Assembly: GCF_902459705.1 (NCBI RefSeq)
Contig: NZ_CABPRU010000002.1
Coordinates: forward strand, 372,001-436,000
From: Pandoraea terrigena
GTDB lineage: Bacteria; Pseudomonadota; Gammaproteobacteria; Burkholderiales; Burkholderiaceae
Direction of reading: 5' to 3'
Length of the DNA stretch: 64,000 nt
A model generated the notes under the pieces. The model was not told the DNA's origin, ran no database searches, and saw only the letters and a program-made list of their open reading frames with translations. Shown piece by piece: positions 55,672 through 64,000 of the stretch; position 1 is the first letter of the stretch, and every line of letters begins with the position of its first letter. The position numbers were made by a program, and so were the translations under genes.

Positions 55672-56661
55672 TTACATACGGAACAGCACCGCGCCCCACG
55701 TAAAGCCGCCGCCCACGCCTTCGATCATCACGTTCTGGCCAGACTTGATGCGTCCGTCGCGAACCGCGACGTCGAGCGCCAGCGGAATCGACGCGGCCGA
55801 CGTATTGCCATGCTGGTCGACGGTCACGATCATCTTCTCTTCGGGAAGTCCCAGTTTGCGGGCCGTGCTCGTCATGATGCGCAGGTTGGCCTGGTGCGGA
55901 ATCAGCCAGTCGATCGCCGACGGCGCCATTCCGGCCTTCTCCAGAGCCTCATTGGCCACCTTTTCCAGCAGGCGCACCGCCAGCTTGAACACGGCCTGGC
56001 CATCCATATAGAGGAATGCTTCGCCCTGCACCGCACCGCCGCTCACATTACCCGGCACGCACAGAATGTTCGCGTGGCTACCGTCCGCATGCAACGCGCT
56101 CGCCAGAATGCCCGGCTCGCTGGACGCCTGCAAGACCACCGCGCCCGCGCCATCGCCGAACAACACGCAGGTCGTCCGGTCGGTGAAGTCGAGAATACGC
56201 GAGAACGTTTCGGCACCGATCACAAGGACGTTGCGATACGCGCCGGAACGAATGAAGTTGTCGGCCGTTGCCATGGCGTAGGCAAAGCCCGAGCAAACCG
56301 CCTGAATGTCGAACGCCGCGCAGCCGTTGTCGATGCCGAGCTTGTTCTGCACGAGGCAGGCAGTGCTCGGAAACACGAAATCCGGTGTCGACGTGGCGAC
56401 GATGATGAGGTCGAGCTGGTCGGCGCTCAAACCGGCCATGTCGAGCGCGCGCCTGGCGGCTTCCACGGCCATGTCGCTGCTCGTCTGATCGGGCGCGGCG
56501 AAATGGCGGGCCTGGATACCGGTGCGAGCAACGATCCACTCGTCGCTTGTCTCGATGCCACGGGCGGCCAGATCGTCGGCCAACTGCTGATTGGTCACGC
56601 GGCGCGCCGGCAGGTAGCTGCCGGTACCGACGACGCGGGAATGAATCGCGGACTGAGTCAT
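55672..56661 (-). CDS. fabH: 3-oxoacyl-ACP synthase III
   Basis: 329 residues. Starts fatty acid synthesis by joining acetyl-CoA with malonyl-ACP. Catalytic Cys in [20 protein letters not shown], His in [11 protein letters not shown] and Asn in [18 protein letters not shown]. Ends in [13 protein letters not shown]. About 39 bases separate it from plsX. Confidence 0.97.
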   Translation of the reverse strand: MTQSAIHSRVVGTGSYLPARRVTNQQLADDLAARGIETSDEWIVARTGIQARHFAAPDQTSSDMAVEAARRALDMAGLSADQLDLIIVATSTPDFVFPSTACLVQNKLGIDNGCAAFDIQAVCSGFAYAMATADNFIRSGAYRNVLVIGAETFSRILDFTDRTTCVLFGDGAGAVVLQASSEPGILASALHADGSHANILCVPGNVSGGAVQGEAFLYMDGQAVFKLAVRLLEKVANEALEKAGMAPSAIDWLIPHQANLRIMTSTARKLGLPEEKMIVTVDQHGNTSAASIPLALDVAVRDGRIKSGQNVMIEGVGGGFTWGAVLFRM

Positions 56662-56700
56662 CTTATGATCGGTTAGAGCGCCGGAGCGAGGCCGCCGGCG

Positions 56701-57753
56701 TCAGAGCGCCGGAATGGCGCCCACCGGCTTGTTGTCCTGGAGCTGGGTCTGATTCTCTTGCATGGCATGTGACAAACGATCGAGCACGCCATTGCGAACT
56801 GCATCATAGCCGCGTTTGATAGCCCATTCAAACGAGTAGGCATCGGCGGAGCCGTGACTCTTGATCACGAGTGCACGCAATCCGAGCAACGCCGCCCCGT
56901 TGTAACGGCGATGATCGACGCGGTTCTTGAAGCGGGTGAGAATCGGCAGCGCAACGACAGCGATCACCTTCGTCCACCACGTGCGGGTGAATTCTTCGCG
57001 GATCATGTCGCCGAGCATTTGTGCCAGGCCTTCGGAAGTCTTGAGGGCAACATTACCGACGAACCCATCGCACACGACGATGTCGGTCGTGCCGCGATAG
57101 ATGTCGTTGCCCTCCACGTTGCCATAGAAGTTCAGCGTCGAGCCGCGCAGCAACTCGCCCGCCTGCCGGATGACGTCGTTGCCTTTGATGACTTCTTCGC
57201 CAATGTTGAGCAGGCCGATCGACGGACGCTCCTTGCCATCGACCGCCGCGACGAGCGCGTGGCCCATCTCGGCGAATTGCAGCAGGTGCGTCGGCTCGCA
57301 ATCGACGTTCGCGCCGAGGTCGAGCATTGTGGTGTAGCCGCCCTTCTGGTTCGGCAACACCGTCGCGATCGCCGGCCGCTCGATGCCCGGCAGCGTCTTG
57401 AGCACATAGCGCGAGACGGCCATCAGCGCACCGGTATTCCCGGCGGACACGCAGGCTTGCGCGCGCGCGTCCTTGACCAGGTTAAGTGCCACACGCATCG
57501 ACGAGTCTTTCTTCCTGCGCAGGGCGGTCTCGACGGAATCGTCCATCGCGACGACTTCGGTCGCGTTGACCACGGACAGGCGCGGATGATCCATCGCACG
57601 CAACTTCACGAGCTGCGCGTTGATGGCCTCCTGCTGTCCGACCAGCACAAGTTCGACATCGTCGGTAGATTGCACGAAGCGAACCGCAGCCGGCACCGTC
57701 ACCGATGGGCCGTGATCTCCGCCCATGCAATCGATCGTCAGGGTGACTGTCAT
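56701..57753 (-). CDS. plsX: Phosphate acyltransferase PlsX
   Basis: 350 residues from ATG 57753. Converts acyl-ACP to acyl phosphate, the donor for PlsY in phospholipid synthesis. Starts with [20 protein letters not shown] and contains [38 protein letters not shown] and [17 protein letters not shown], the hallmarks of PlsX. Follows rpmF after a terminator-like hairpin. Confidence 0.97.
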   Translation of the reverse strand: MTVTLTIDCMGGDHGPSVTVPAAVRFVQSTDDVELVLVGQQEAINAQLVKLRAMDHPRLSVVNATEVVAMDDSVETALRRKKDSSMRVALNLVKDARAQACVSAGNTGALMAVSRYVLKTLPGIERPAIATVLPNQKGGYTTMLDLGANVDCEPTHLLQFAEMGHALVAAVDGKERPSIGLLNIGEEVIKGNDVIRQAGELLRGSTLNFYGNVEGNDIYRGTTDIVVCDGFVGNVALKTSEGLAQMLGDMIREEFTRTWWTKVIAVVALPILTRFKNRVDHRRYNGAALLGLRALVIKSHGSADAYSFEWAIKRGYDAVRNGVLDRLSHAMQENQTQLQDNKPVGAIPAL

Positions 57754-57781
57754 GTCGACGTGATTGGCTTGCGGTACAGGT

Positions 57782-57814
57782 AACAAAAAAAGCGGCAGGA
57801 TAAGTGCCGCTTTT
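57782..57814 (-). terminator. Terminator between rpmF and plsX
   Basis: AAAAGCGGCA (57788-57797) pairs with TGCCGCTTTT (57805-57814), loop of 7; on the minus strand it is followed by more T residues (TTTTTTGTTA). Positioned 30-60 bases past rpmF, so ribosomal protein transcription may largely end here. Confidence 0.8.
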
Positions 57815-57874
57815 GCCACATCGGACGATCAAACAGCGCCATGCTGGGCGCGTATCGCCTGGAGGGCCGAGTTG

Positions 57875-58054
57875 TTAGTCGTTCTTGGTCTTGACGACCT
57901 TGCGACCACGGTAGAAACCGTTCGGCGAGATGTGGTGACGCAGGTGCGCCTCACCCGACGTCGGCTCGACGGCGGTCGACGGTGCGCTCAGGAAATCGTG
58001 CGAACGGTGCATGCCGCGCTTCGACGGCGACTTCTTGTTCTGTTGAACGGCCAT
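57875..58054 (-). CDS. rpmF: 50S ribosomal protein L32
   Basis: 59 residues, too short for many gene callers. Starts [20 protein letters not shown] and ends [20 protein letters not shown], the betaproteobacterial L32. It has no zinc-binding cysteines, as usual in this group. Follows the DUF177 gene and precedes plsX, the standard context. Confidence 0.97.
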   Translation of the reverse strand: MAVQQNKKSPSKRGMHRSHDFLSAPSTAVEPTSGEAHLRHHISPNGFYRGRKVVKTKND

Positions 58055-58182
58055 GATAACTCCTCAAAATATCGCGAAATTTTAACACAGTTCGAGCGCC
58101 GCCTTACGGTGTCGGCCTGTCGGCCCGACCTGTGCGACTAACGCAAACATGTTCTTGGGTGAGCCGGAATCCCGGCTGCACA

Positions 58183-58776
58183 CTACTTTCCGTCCTTGTC
58201 CGGCGAGCGCTTGAGCGCTGCCAGCGCCGCGAACGGAGACGGCTTATCTTCTTCCTCGGGCGCCGGCGCCGGTTCTGTCAACCCGTCGTCGCCCGTAGCC
58301 AAGCTCTCGTGCACACTCGGACAAACCTCATGCTTGGGCACGATCGGCAAAGCCAACAGCAATTCTTCCTCGATCAGCTCGCGCAAATCGAAATGTTTGG
58401 AGCCGACCAGCGCCTCGAATTCGTCATCATCGAGGGGACGGGCTTCCGCGGCCGCTTCGTCGCGCACGATCTCGAAGGTGGTCTCCGAATCGAGCGACTC
58501 CTGGTACGGCGTGAGGCATCGCTGACATTCGAGCCACATCGGGCCTTCGACCGACAGCGTCAGAAACTGCGCCACCGCGGGCTTTCCGTCAGCGCGCAGC
58601 ACCGGCTTCTCGACGCCTTCGGCGCGCCAGTGGAACTCGCCCTGGGCGCGCCCCGACGCCGAGACTTCGGCAGGCACTTCGGTTACCATGCGCGGCAATG
58701 CCGCCAGTTGCACGTCACCTTCCGCCACCCGGCCGGTACGCGCGAATTCGAACAGATCGACGATATATTCGTTCAT
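58183..58776 (-). CDS. DUF177/YceD family protein
   Basis: 197 residues from ATG 58776 (AAGG 9 bases before); ATG 58785 is possible. Contains the family core PMWLECQRCLTPYQESLDSE with the CxxC pair and the later LRELIEEELLLALPIVPKHE region. The protein acts with 23S rRNA precursor processing in E. coli and plants. Its place upstream of rpmF is conserved widely. The C-terminus is Glu/Pro-rich. Confidence 0.9.
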   Translation of the reverse strand: MNEYIVDLFEFARTGRVAEGDVQLAALPRMVTEVPAEVSASGRAQGEFHWRAEGVEKPVLRADGKPAVAQFLTLSVEGPMWLECQRCLTPYQESLDSETTFEIVRDEAAAEARPLDDDEFEALVGSKHFDLRELIEEELLLALPIVPKHEVCPSVHESLATGDDGLTEPAPAPEEEDKPSPFAALAALKRSPDKDGK

Positions 58777-58963
58777 CACGCTCATCCTTGCCTTGGCGCA
58801 TCTGAGCGCGTTTTCAACGTCCCCTGCCACTCGCAGCGCCTTGATCCGACGCCGGTTTCGGGCGTTTTGACCAGTACCGCGCAGATTGGCGGGACCGAGC
58901 GCCAGATTGCAAAAGCCGTGAATTCTAAATAGTTTTTCGTTTCTCGTCAAACACTTAAACCCG

Positions 58964-59584
58964 ATGACCGTACAGCCCCCGCCACCGCTGATCCTGGCCT
59001 CCGGATCGCGCTATCGATGTGAACTGCTCGAACGCCTGCGCCTGCCGTTTTCGGTCGACGTCCCGGACATCGACGAAACCCCCGCCCCGGGCGAAACGCC
59101 GCACGACACCTCGCTGCGCCTGGCCCGTCAGAAGGCACAGGCGGTCGCCGAGCGCCAACCGGGCGCCATCATCATCGGCGCCGACCAGGTCGCGACCTTC
59201 GAAGGCCGCCAGATTGGCAAGCCCGGCAATTTCGAGAACGCGATGTTGCAGTTGCGCGACATGCGCGGCAAGGTCGTCGAGTTCCACTCCGCCCTGTGCC
59301 TGCACGATGCCCGCAACGGCGAAAGCCAGGCCAAGGATGTCGTAACGCGGGTGAAGTTCCGCAACCTGCCCGACGACGTGCTTGCCGCCTATCTTCGTGC
59401 CGAGACGCCCTACGACTGCGCCGGCGCCGCCAAATCCGAAGGGCTCGGGATCATGCTGCTCGAAACCATCGAGAACGACGACCCGACCGCGTTGATCGGA
59501 CTGCCGCTGATTGCGCTCACGACCATGTTGATGAATGCGGGCATGTCCCTGCCCGGCCCCGGCGCGACAGGAGCGGCGGCATGA
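58964..59584 (+). CDS. Maf-like nucleoside triphosphate pyrophosphatase
   Basis: 206 residues. Maf/HAM1 fold: N-terminal LILASGSRYRCELLERLRLP with Ser-x-x-Arg pattern, DVPDIDETPAPGETP, IIGADQVATFEGRQIGKPG and CAGAAKSEGLGIMLLETIEN (the last is a hallmark of the YceF subgroup that hydrolyses 7-methyl-GTP). Divergent from the DUF177 gene; its stop overlaps the start of the next gene by 4 bases. Confidence 0.93.
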   Translation: MTVQPPPPLILASGSRYRCELLERLRLPFSVDVPDIDETPAPGETPHDTSLRLARQKAQAVAERQPGAIIIGADQVATFEGRQIGKPGNFENAMLQLRDMRGKVVEFHSALCLHDARNGESQAKDVVTRVKFRNLPDDVLAAYLRAETPYDCAGAAKSEGLGIMLLETIENDDPTALIGLPLIALTTMLMNAGMSLPGPGATGAAA

Positions 59585-60297
59585 GCGGCACACTGTATCT
59601 GATCCCGAATACGCTCGGCACGAACACCCGTGGCGGCCTGCCGGCGGTACTGCCTGAAGACGTCCGCAACGTGGCGGCCGGCCTGAGGTATTTCGTCGGC
59701 GAGCAGGCCAAGAGCACGCGGGCCTTTCTGAAAGGGGTCGGGGTCAGCACGCCGATCCAGGAGATTGATATTCGTGAGTTGAACGTCAACACGCCGGAGG
59801 CGGCCATCGACTCACTGCTCGCCCCGATGCTTGCTGGCGTCGATGGCGGCCTCGTCTCCGAGGCCGGCTGCCCGGCCGTGGCGGATCCGGGGGCGCTACT
59901 GGTACGCCGGGCGCACGAGAAAGGGGTACGCGTGGTGCCGTTCGTCGGCCCGAGCTCGATTCTACTTGCCTTGATGGCCAGCGGACTGAACGGGCAGAGC
60001 TTCGCCTTCCACGGCTACCTGCCGACGGACGCCGCCGAGCGCGCAAAGCGCTTGCGCGAACTCGAACAACGCTCGCGCAAGGAAAAGCAGACGCAAATCT
60101 TCATCGAGACGCCCTATCGCAACAAGGCCATGCTCGACGCGCTGCTGCAGACCTGCGACGCCACCACCCTGCTTTGCGTCGCGGTCGACGTCACACAGGA
60201 GGCCGAGCAGATCGTCACGCACCGGGTCAAGGGCTGGCCCCAGGCGCGCGTCGATCTGCACAAGCGCCCCGCCATTTTCCTGTTTTTGGGCCAGTAA
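59581..60297 (+). CDS. SAM-dependent methyltransferase, tetrapyrrole methylase/RsmI-like, short form
   Basis: 238 residues from ATG 59581, overlapping the maf stop. The fold matches the tetrapyrrole methylase family: LYLIPNTLGTN, VDGGLVSEAGCPAVADPGALL with the SAM loop, FVGPSSILLALMASGLNGQS, FAFHGYLPTDAAERAKRLRE, IFIETPYRNKAML. True RsmI, which methylates C1402 in 16S rRNA, is about 280-290 residues; this form lacks the C-terminal segment. The neighbour of maf in many betaproteobacteria. Substrate uncertain. Confidence 0.85.
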   Translation: MSGTLYLIPNTLGTNTRGGLPAVLPEDVRNVAAGLRYFVGEQAKSTRAFLKGVGVSTPIQEIDIRELNVNTPEAAIDSLLAPMLAGVDGGLVSEAGCPAVADPGALLVRRAHEKGVRVVPFVGPSSILLALMASGLNGQSFAFHGYLPTDAAERAKRLRELEQRSRKEKQTQIFIETPYRNKAMLDALLQTCDATTLLCVAVDVTQEAEQIVTHRVKGWPQARVDLHKRPAIFLFLGQ

Positions 60298-60320
60298 CGC
60301 CCGATATCGGGTCAGGCAAA

Positions 60321-60360
60321 CGACAACGCCACGGAAGACCTCCGTGGCGTTGTCGTTTCT
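60321..60360. terminator. Bidirectional terminator between the methylase and sppA
   Basis: Fifteen-base perfect stem CGACAACGCCACGGA (60321-60335) with TCCGTGGCGTTGTCG (60341-60355), 5-base loop, TTTCTT on the plus side. Convergent genes share it. Confidence 0.9.
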
Positions 60361-60376
60361 TGCGTGAATTCCCCCG

Positions 60377-61432
60377 TTACTTGAACGACAGGGAAGCCCC
60401 CATCATCATCGTCTTCATCGCGGCGGCACCGACGGCCGCACCGAAACGGCGCGCCACACGCTCAGGCAAGTTTTCCTTGACCGTGTAGTCGACGAGATTC
60501 GGTGCCTTGAGCACGTCGCGGGCCACCGAGTCGACCGTTCCGAGTCCATCCGCCAAGCCCAGCTCGATCGAACGCTGGCCTGTCCAGAACAAACCACTGA
60601 ACAGATCCGGGTCATCCTTCAGCCGATTGCCACGGCCTTTCTTCACGGCGCCGATGAACTGCTGGTGGACCTGCTCCAGCATATCCAGGGCGTACGTCTT
60701 TTGCTGATCCGTCTGTGGCGAGAACGGATCGAGGAACCCCTTGTTGCGCCCGGCCGTCAGCAACCGTCGTTCCACACCGAGCTTGTCCATCAACCCGGTG
60801 AAGCCGAAACCGTCCATCAACACGCCGATGGACCCGACGATGCTCGCCTTGTCGACGTATATCTTGTCGGCGGCCGCCGCGACGTAATAGCCCCCCGAAG
60901 CGCAGATCTCCTCGACCACGACATACAGCGGTTTCTTCGGGTATTTCGCGCGCAAGCGCACGATGTCGTCATAGATCATGCCGGCCTGCACGGGACTGCC
61001 GCCCGGGCTGTTGATACGCAGAATCACACCCGCCGCCGACGCATCGTCGAACGCCGATTCGAGCGCCGCGTTGATCTTTCGGGCACTCGCCTGACCATCC
61101 GACGAAATCTCGCCGCTCAGCGTGACCAGCGCGGTGTGCTTGCCAGAGCCGGCGCCAACGGTCGCCGTGCCCCCATCAAAATCGGAAATCGACCAGACGA
61201 CAAGCGCGAAGATCGCCAGCACCAGCAGCCGGAAGAAGATTTTCCAGCGGCGTGACGCGCGTTGCTCGCGAATGCCGGCCATCAGCACCTTTTCCAGCAT
61301 TTCGCGCTCCCAGGGCCTGACCTCCCCGGGATCGCGGCCAGCGCCGCCCGGCGCGGCCGACGAGGGCCGCGCGCCAGGCGAAGGAAAACCGGGTTCAGTG
61401 CGAGGTGAATCGGGCGGCAGGGCGTCGGCCAT
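60377..61432 (-). CDS. sppA: Signal peptide peptidase SppA-like S49 protease
   Basis: 351 residues. Short single-domain SppA/SohB type: a Pro/Arg-rich cytoplasmic tail of about 60 residues, one membrane anchor (IFFRLLVLAIFALVVWSISD), then the periplasmic Clp-fold protease. Catalytic serine in ICASGGYYVAAAADKIYVDK, with Lys in the downstream GRNKGFLDPFSP region; NSPGGSPVQA and IVGSIGVLMDGFG are conserved. Degrades signal peptide remnants or membrane fragments. Confidence 0.93.
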   Translation of the reverse strand: MADALPPDSPRTEPGFPSPGARPSSAAPGGAGRDPGEVRPWEREMLEKVLMAGIREQRASRRWKIFFRLLVLAIFALVVWSISDFDGGTATVGAGSGKHTALVTLSGEISSDGQASARKINAALESAFDDASAAGVILRINSPGGSPVQAGMIYDDIVRLRAKYPKKPLYVVVEEICASGGYYVAAAADKIYVDKASIVGSIGVLMDGFGFTGLMDKLGVERRLLTAGRNKGFLDPFSPQTDQQKTYALDMLEQVHQQFIGAVKKGRGNRLKDDPDLFSGLFWTGQRSIELGLADGLGTVDSVARDVLKAPNLVDYTVKENLPERVARRFGAAVGAAAMKTMMMGASLSFK

Positions 61433-61495
61433 AGGGTATCCAGAGAACTTGGGGTAAAAGGCGAAAACTGCGATTGAAACCGGGATGCCGCGCCA

Positions 61496-61912
61496 TCAGT
61501 GCGCCGACGGTTCGGGCGCTTCGATGTACGCATCGGGCCACCAGACGACGGTCGTGTGAGCGGCGTCGCCGCCGTTCGGGTCGGCCGGCCGCTCCTCGAC
61601 GTGCACAGGCTGCAGTGCACCGCCACGGCACGGACCGCCGATGCAGTGCCCGGTGTCGGGTTCATAGGTCGCGCCATGCGTCGCGCACATCAAGTATAAG
61701 CCGGACGTCTCGAAGAACTGGCCTTCCGACCAGTCAAGTTCCATCGGCACGTGGGCGCACTGATTGAGATAGGCGTAGACGCGTCCGCCATGGCGAATCA
61801 CGAATGCCGGGGTGCGACGACCGCCGACGCACACCTCGAAACGCACGCCGCGCCCGCCATCCTCGAGCGCGGCGCCCGGGCAGATCGGCAGCGGCACGGC
61901 GGGCTCGCTCAC
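61496..61912 (-). CDS. Rieske [2Fe-2S] domain protein
   Basis: 138 residues from GTG 61912, which overlaps the stop of the HAD gene (GTGA). The Rieske cluster ligands are C-A-H in NQCAHVPMELDW and C-x-x-H in YLMCATHGATYEPDTG. No membrane segment and no catalytic domain, so a small soluble ferredoxin-like protein. Redox partner unknown; the gene order rluC-HAD-Rieske-sppA is usual in Burkholderiales. Confidence 0.93.
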   Translation of the reverse strand: MSEPAVPLPICPGAALEDGGRGVRFEVCVGGRRTPAFVIRHGGRVYAYLNQCAHVPMELDWSEGQFFETSGLYLMCATHGATYEPDTGHCIGGPCRGGALQPVHVEERPADPNGGDAAHTTVVWWPDAYIEAPEPSAH

Positions 61913-62571
61913 ACGCGCTCCAGCAGCCAGTCGCGCAGCTCGGTCACGCTCCCCGCACAATAGGCAGGCTCCAGCGCGACGAGTTGCTCGCGCGGATGTG
62001 CGCCGCCGTAGGCAACGGCCACCGCAGCCGTTCCGGCGCTATGCGCCATCTGCAAGTCGTGCGTGGTGTCGCCAATCATGACCGTACGACGCAGATCCTG
62101 ACCAAGTTCGCGCGTCAGCTCTTGCAGCATCGCCGGATGCGGCTTCGAAAATGTCTCGTCGGCGCAACGCGTCGCGTCGAACATCCGCATCAGGCCAGCG
62201 GCTTCGAGTGCCCGATTCAGGCCAACACGGGACTTGCCCGTCGCCACGGCGAGAAAACGCCCGCGCGCGCGCAACGCGTCGAGCAGCTCGCGGATTCCCG
62301 TAAACAGCACGGTGTCCTTGTCGCCTATCAAGTAATGGAAACGATAGCGTTCAGACAGCCGCGGATAGTGTGCCGGGTCGAGCGACGGCACGGCCAATTG
62401 CAGCGCGTCGCGAAGCCCGAGGCCGATCACGTGGCTCGCAATCTCGTCGGACGGCACAGGCAGCCCCAGGTCACGGCAAGCGGCCTGAATGCAACGGGCA
62501 ATGGTGGGCGTCGAGTCCATCAACGTCCCATCCCAGTCGAATACGACCAGGTCAAACTCAGGGCTTGGCAT
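61909..62571 (-). CDS. HAD-superfamily hydrolase, phosphoglycolate phosphatase-like
   Basis: 220 residues. Motif I FDWDGTLMDS with nucleophile D12 and acid D14, helical cap with LLDALRARGRFLAVATGKSR (motif II Thr), motif III KPHP, and motif IV MIGDTTHDLQMA. Resembles Gph but the substrate could be another small phosphate ester. Its start codon overlaps the rluC stop by 14 bases. Confidence 0.92.
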   Translation of the reverse strand: MPSPEFDLVVFDWDGTLMDSTPTIARCIQAACRDLGLPVPSDEIASHVIGLGLRDALQLAVPSLDPAHYPRLSERYRFHYLIGDKDTVLFTGIRELLDALRARGRFLAVATGKSRVGLNRALEAAGLMRMFDATRCADETFSKPHPAMLQELTRELGQDLRRTVMIGDTTHDLQMAHSAGTAAVAVAYGGAHPREQLVALEPAYCAGSVTELRDWLLERV

Positions 62572-63562
62572 CGGCAGAAGCGCCTCGAAGTTGGTTCAGA
62601 AATTGCTCACATTCTGGCGGTAACGCCGCTTCCAGCGCAATCGGCGTATCCAAAACCGGATGGTTGAATTTCAGGCGCCACGCGTGCAAAAACATTCGCT
62701 TGATGCCAGGCCGAGCACCGGGTCGGGCAAGCGTCTTGTTCAGCGTAAAGTCGCCGTACTTGTCGTCGCCGACGATCGGCGTACCGCAATGCGCCAGGTG
62801 AACGCGGATCTGATGGGTTCGACCCGTTTTCAGTTCCGCTTCGAGCAACGTATAGGGCGGATGCGATTCCACCATGCGGAATATCGTATGCGATGCTTGA
62901 CCGTCTTCCTGCACCCGTACACGGCGCTCGCCTTCCGCCGTCACGTACTTGTATAGCGGGGCCTTGACCGCGCGCTGCCGATCCCGCCATTCCCCAGCAA
63001 CACAGGCCAGATAGCGCTTGTCCATCCGGTTGTGACGGATCTGCTCGTGCATGCCGACCAGCGCCGAACGCTTTTTCGCGAGGAGCAGGATGCCGGATGT
63101 TTCGCGGTCGAGCCGGTGCACCAACTCGAGAAACTTCAGGTGCGGCAGGGCCCGGCGCAGTTGCTCGATCACGCCGAACGACACCCCGCTGCCGCCATGC
63201 ACGGCCACCCCGGCAGGCTTGTCGATCGCCATGAGGTAATCGTCTTCGAACACCACGGGGAAGGTGGCGGCGGGGACGTGTGCCGGCGCATCGGCGGCTG
63301 GCGTCGCCACGCGCACCGGTGGAATCCGGACCACATCACCCAGCACGAGTCGATAGGCGGCGTCTATTCGCCCTTTGTTTACGCGCACTTCACCGCTACG
63401 CAAAATGCGGTAAATGTGACTTTTCGGAACCCCTTTGCACTCGCGCAAGAGGAAATTATCGATCCGCTGACCGGCCGAACCATCGTCGACCTCGACGAGC
63501 CGGACCTGCGGCGGGGACGCCGGCGAAACCATTTTCTGCCGATTTTTGCCTAACTCATTCAT
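62558..63562 (-). CDS. rluC: 23S rRNA pseudouridine synthase (RluC family)
   Basis: 334 residues from ATG 63562 (ATG 63532 is possible). Makes pseudouridine at 955, 2504 and 2580 of 23S rRNA. S4 domain at about 40-95 (RIDNFLLRECKGVPKSHIYR, ILRSGEVRVNKGR), then the catalytic domain with the aspartate in ELVHRLDRETSGILLLAKK and KTGRTHQIRVHLAHCGTPIV, GDDKYG. Divergent from the gene beyond the right edge, expected to be rne. Confidence 0.93.
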   Translation of the reverse strand: MNELGKNRQKMVSPASPPQVRLVEVDDGSAGQRIDNFLLRECKGVPKSHIYRILRSGEVRVNKGRIDAAYRLVLGDVVRIPPVRVATPAADAPAHVPAATFPVVFEDDYLMAIDKPAGVAVHGGSGVSFGVIEQLRRALPHLKFLELVHRLDRETSGILLLAKKRSALVGMHEQIRHNRMDKRYLACVAGEWRDRQRAVKAPLYKYVTAEGERRVRVQEDGQASHTIFRMVESHPPYTLLEAELKTGRTHQIRVHLAHCGTPIVGDDKYGDFTLNKTLARPGARPGIKRMFLHAWRLKFNHPVLDTPIALEAALPPECEQFLNQLRGASADAKP

Positions 63563-64000
63563 TATGAATATAATTTGCCCTACAGGGGTGGCGGTAGCGG
63601 GAATCATGCCAAATCCTCGCCCCTGTCGGTGCTCACCTCAAAACGGTATTTTACTTGCACCCCGGACCGGCTGCTCGTCCGGTGACCCTGGAGCAGCGAG
63701 CGCACGCACATCACGCAGCGTCGGCAGGAAGTGGGCCCATAGGCCGCTTCGGTCGCAGCGCGCGGGATGCGGATAGAGTTGGTGGTTATAGAATTTTTTG
63801 GCGGTCAGCCCAGGTTCCATTGCTTGGGCTGATCGCTTTGCTGAATATCGTTCGCGCAATAGTCTTAGTGAGGCGCCGTCACAAGAAGAATAAGTGTCGG
63901 CAGGCGCCCCGAGAAAATGCTGATGAAGTTTCTCGTCCAGTATGTCTTGGTAGGGACTGCAAGCCCGAAGTGATCCGCGCAGGGTCGGAATTTTCCGGTG
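63563..64000 (+). other. Long leader or divergent region at the right edge, probably 5' of rne
   Basis: No gene starts in this 438-base region on either strand. It contains a -10-like TATAGAAT at 63787-63794 on the plus strand and two hairpins: TCAGCCCA/TGGGCTGA (63805-63812 and 63825-63832) and CGAGAAA/TTTCTCG (63910-63916 and 63929-63935). In Burkholderiales rluC is divergent from rne, whose long structured 5' leader serves autoregulation by RNase E. That assignment rests on gene order. Confidence 0.45.

Noticed and set aside
1-64000. CRISPR arrays, transposases, phage genes, rRNA operons
   Set aside because: None found by reading both strands; the only repeats are the operator pairs, the two tRNA-Gly genes and a 9-base tandem repeat.

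Overview
The window is high-GC bacterial chromosome from a betaproteobacterium of the order Burkholderiales. The gene orders DUF177-rpmF-plsX-fabHDG-acpP-fabF-rpoE-rseAB-mucD-lepA-lepB-rnc-era-recO-pdxJ-acpS-nagZ and uvrC/pgsA/tRNA-Gly/tRNA-Cys are typical of Burkholderiaceae, and the BDSF pair RpfF/RpfR fits Burkholderia or Pandoraea. My guess at genus is Pandoraea; this is inference, no search was run. No prophage, transposase, CRISPR array or rRNA operon was seen.

Layout. 1-7.5 kb: end of an unknown gene, a GntR/FCD regulator, tRNA-Leu(UAA), the ergothioneine genes egtB-egtD, an unknown conserved protein, a two-gene operon on the minus strand (short protein plus a haem-oxygenase-fold putative iron oxidase), and a nitrate-reductase-associated protein. 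7.5-22.4 kb: a D-glucarate/galactarate catabolic island: garD, kdgD, a 2,5-dioxovalerate dehydrogenase, a four-gene ABC importer, gudD, a porin and a FadR-type GntR regulator, with a three-gene ECF-sigma/anti-sigma/secreted-protein operon between the two halves. Related palindromes of form GTCAT-N3-ATGAC lie in the kdgD, ABC and gudD promoters. 22.5-31.9 kb: TRIC-type channel and M20 amidohydrolase, an MFS transporter, a PAS chemoreceptor, a patch of decayed genes (porin and RidA remnants), then rpfR and rpfF (BDSF quorum signalling linked to c-di-GMP). 32.2-33.4 kb: tRNA-Cys, two identical tRNA-Gly(GCC) and pgsA. 33.5-40.8 kb: a Kch-like potassium channel, uvrC, earP-efp, nagZ, acpS. 40.9-58.8 kb: a long minus-strand run of housekeeping genes covering vitamin B6, recombination, RNA processing, protein secretion, the sigma-E envelope stress system, and fatty acid/phospholipid synthesis. 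58.9-64 kb: maf and a small RsmI-like methylase on the plus strand, sppA, a Rieske protein, a HAD phosphatase and rluC on the minus strand, and finally what looks like the leader of a plus-strand gene (rne expected from gene order).

How the genes work together. Glucarate and galactarate enter through porin and ABC importer, are dehydrated by GudD and GarD to 5-keto-4-deoxyglucarate, decarboxylated/dehydrated by KdgD to 2,5-dioxovalerate and oxidised to 2-oxoglutarate. RpfF makes the fatty acid signal that RpfR senses. EarP rhamnosylates Arg32 of the EF-P encoded next to it. The best candidates for undescribed biology are the 5.1-6.6 kb two-gene operon with its tandem CCTTAGG sites and the ECF operon at 12.1-14.3 kb with its own-type promoter.
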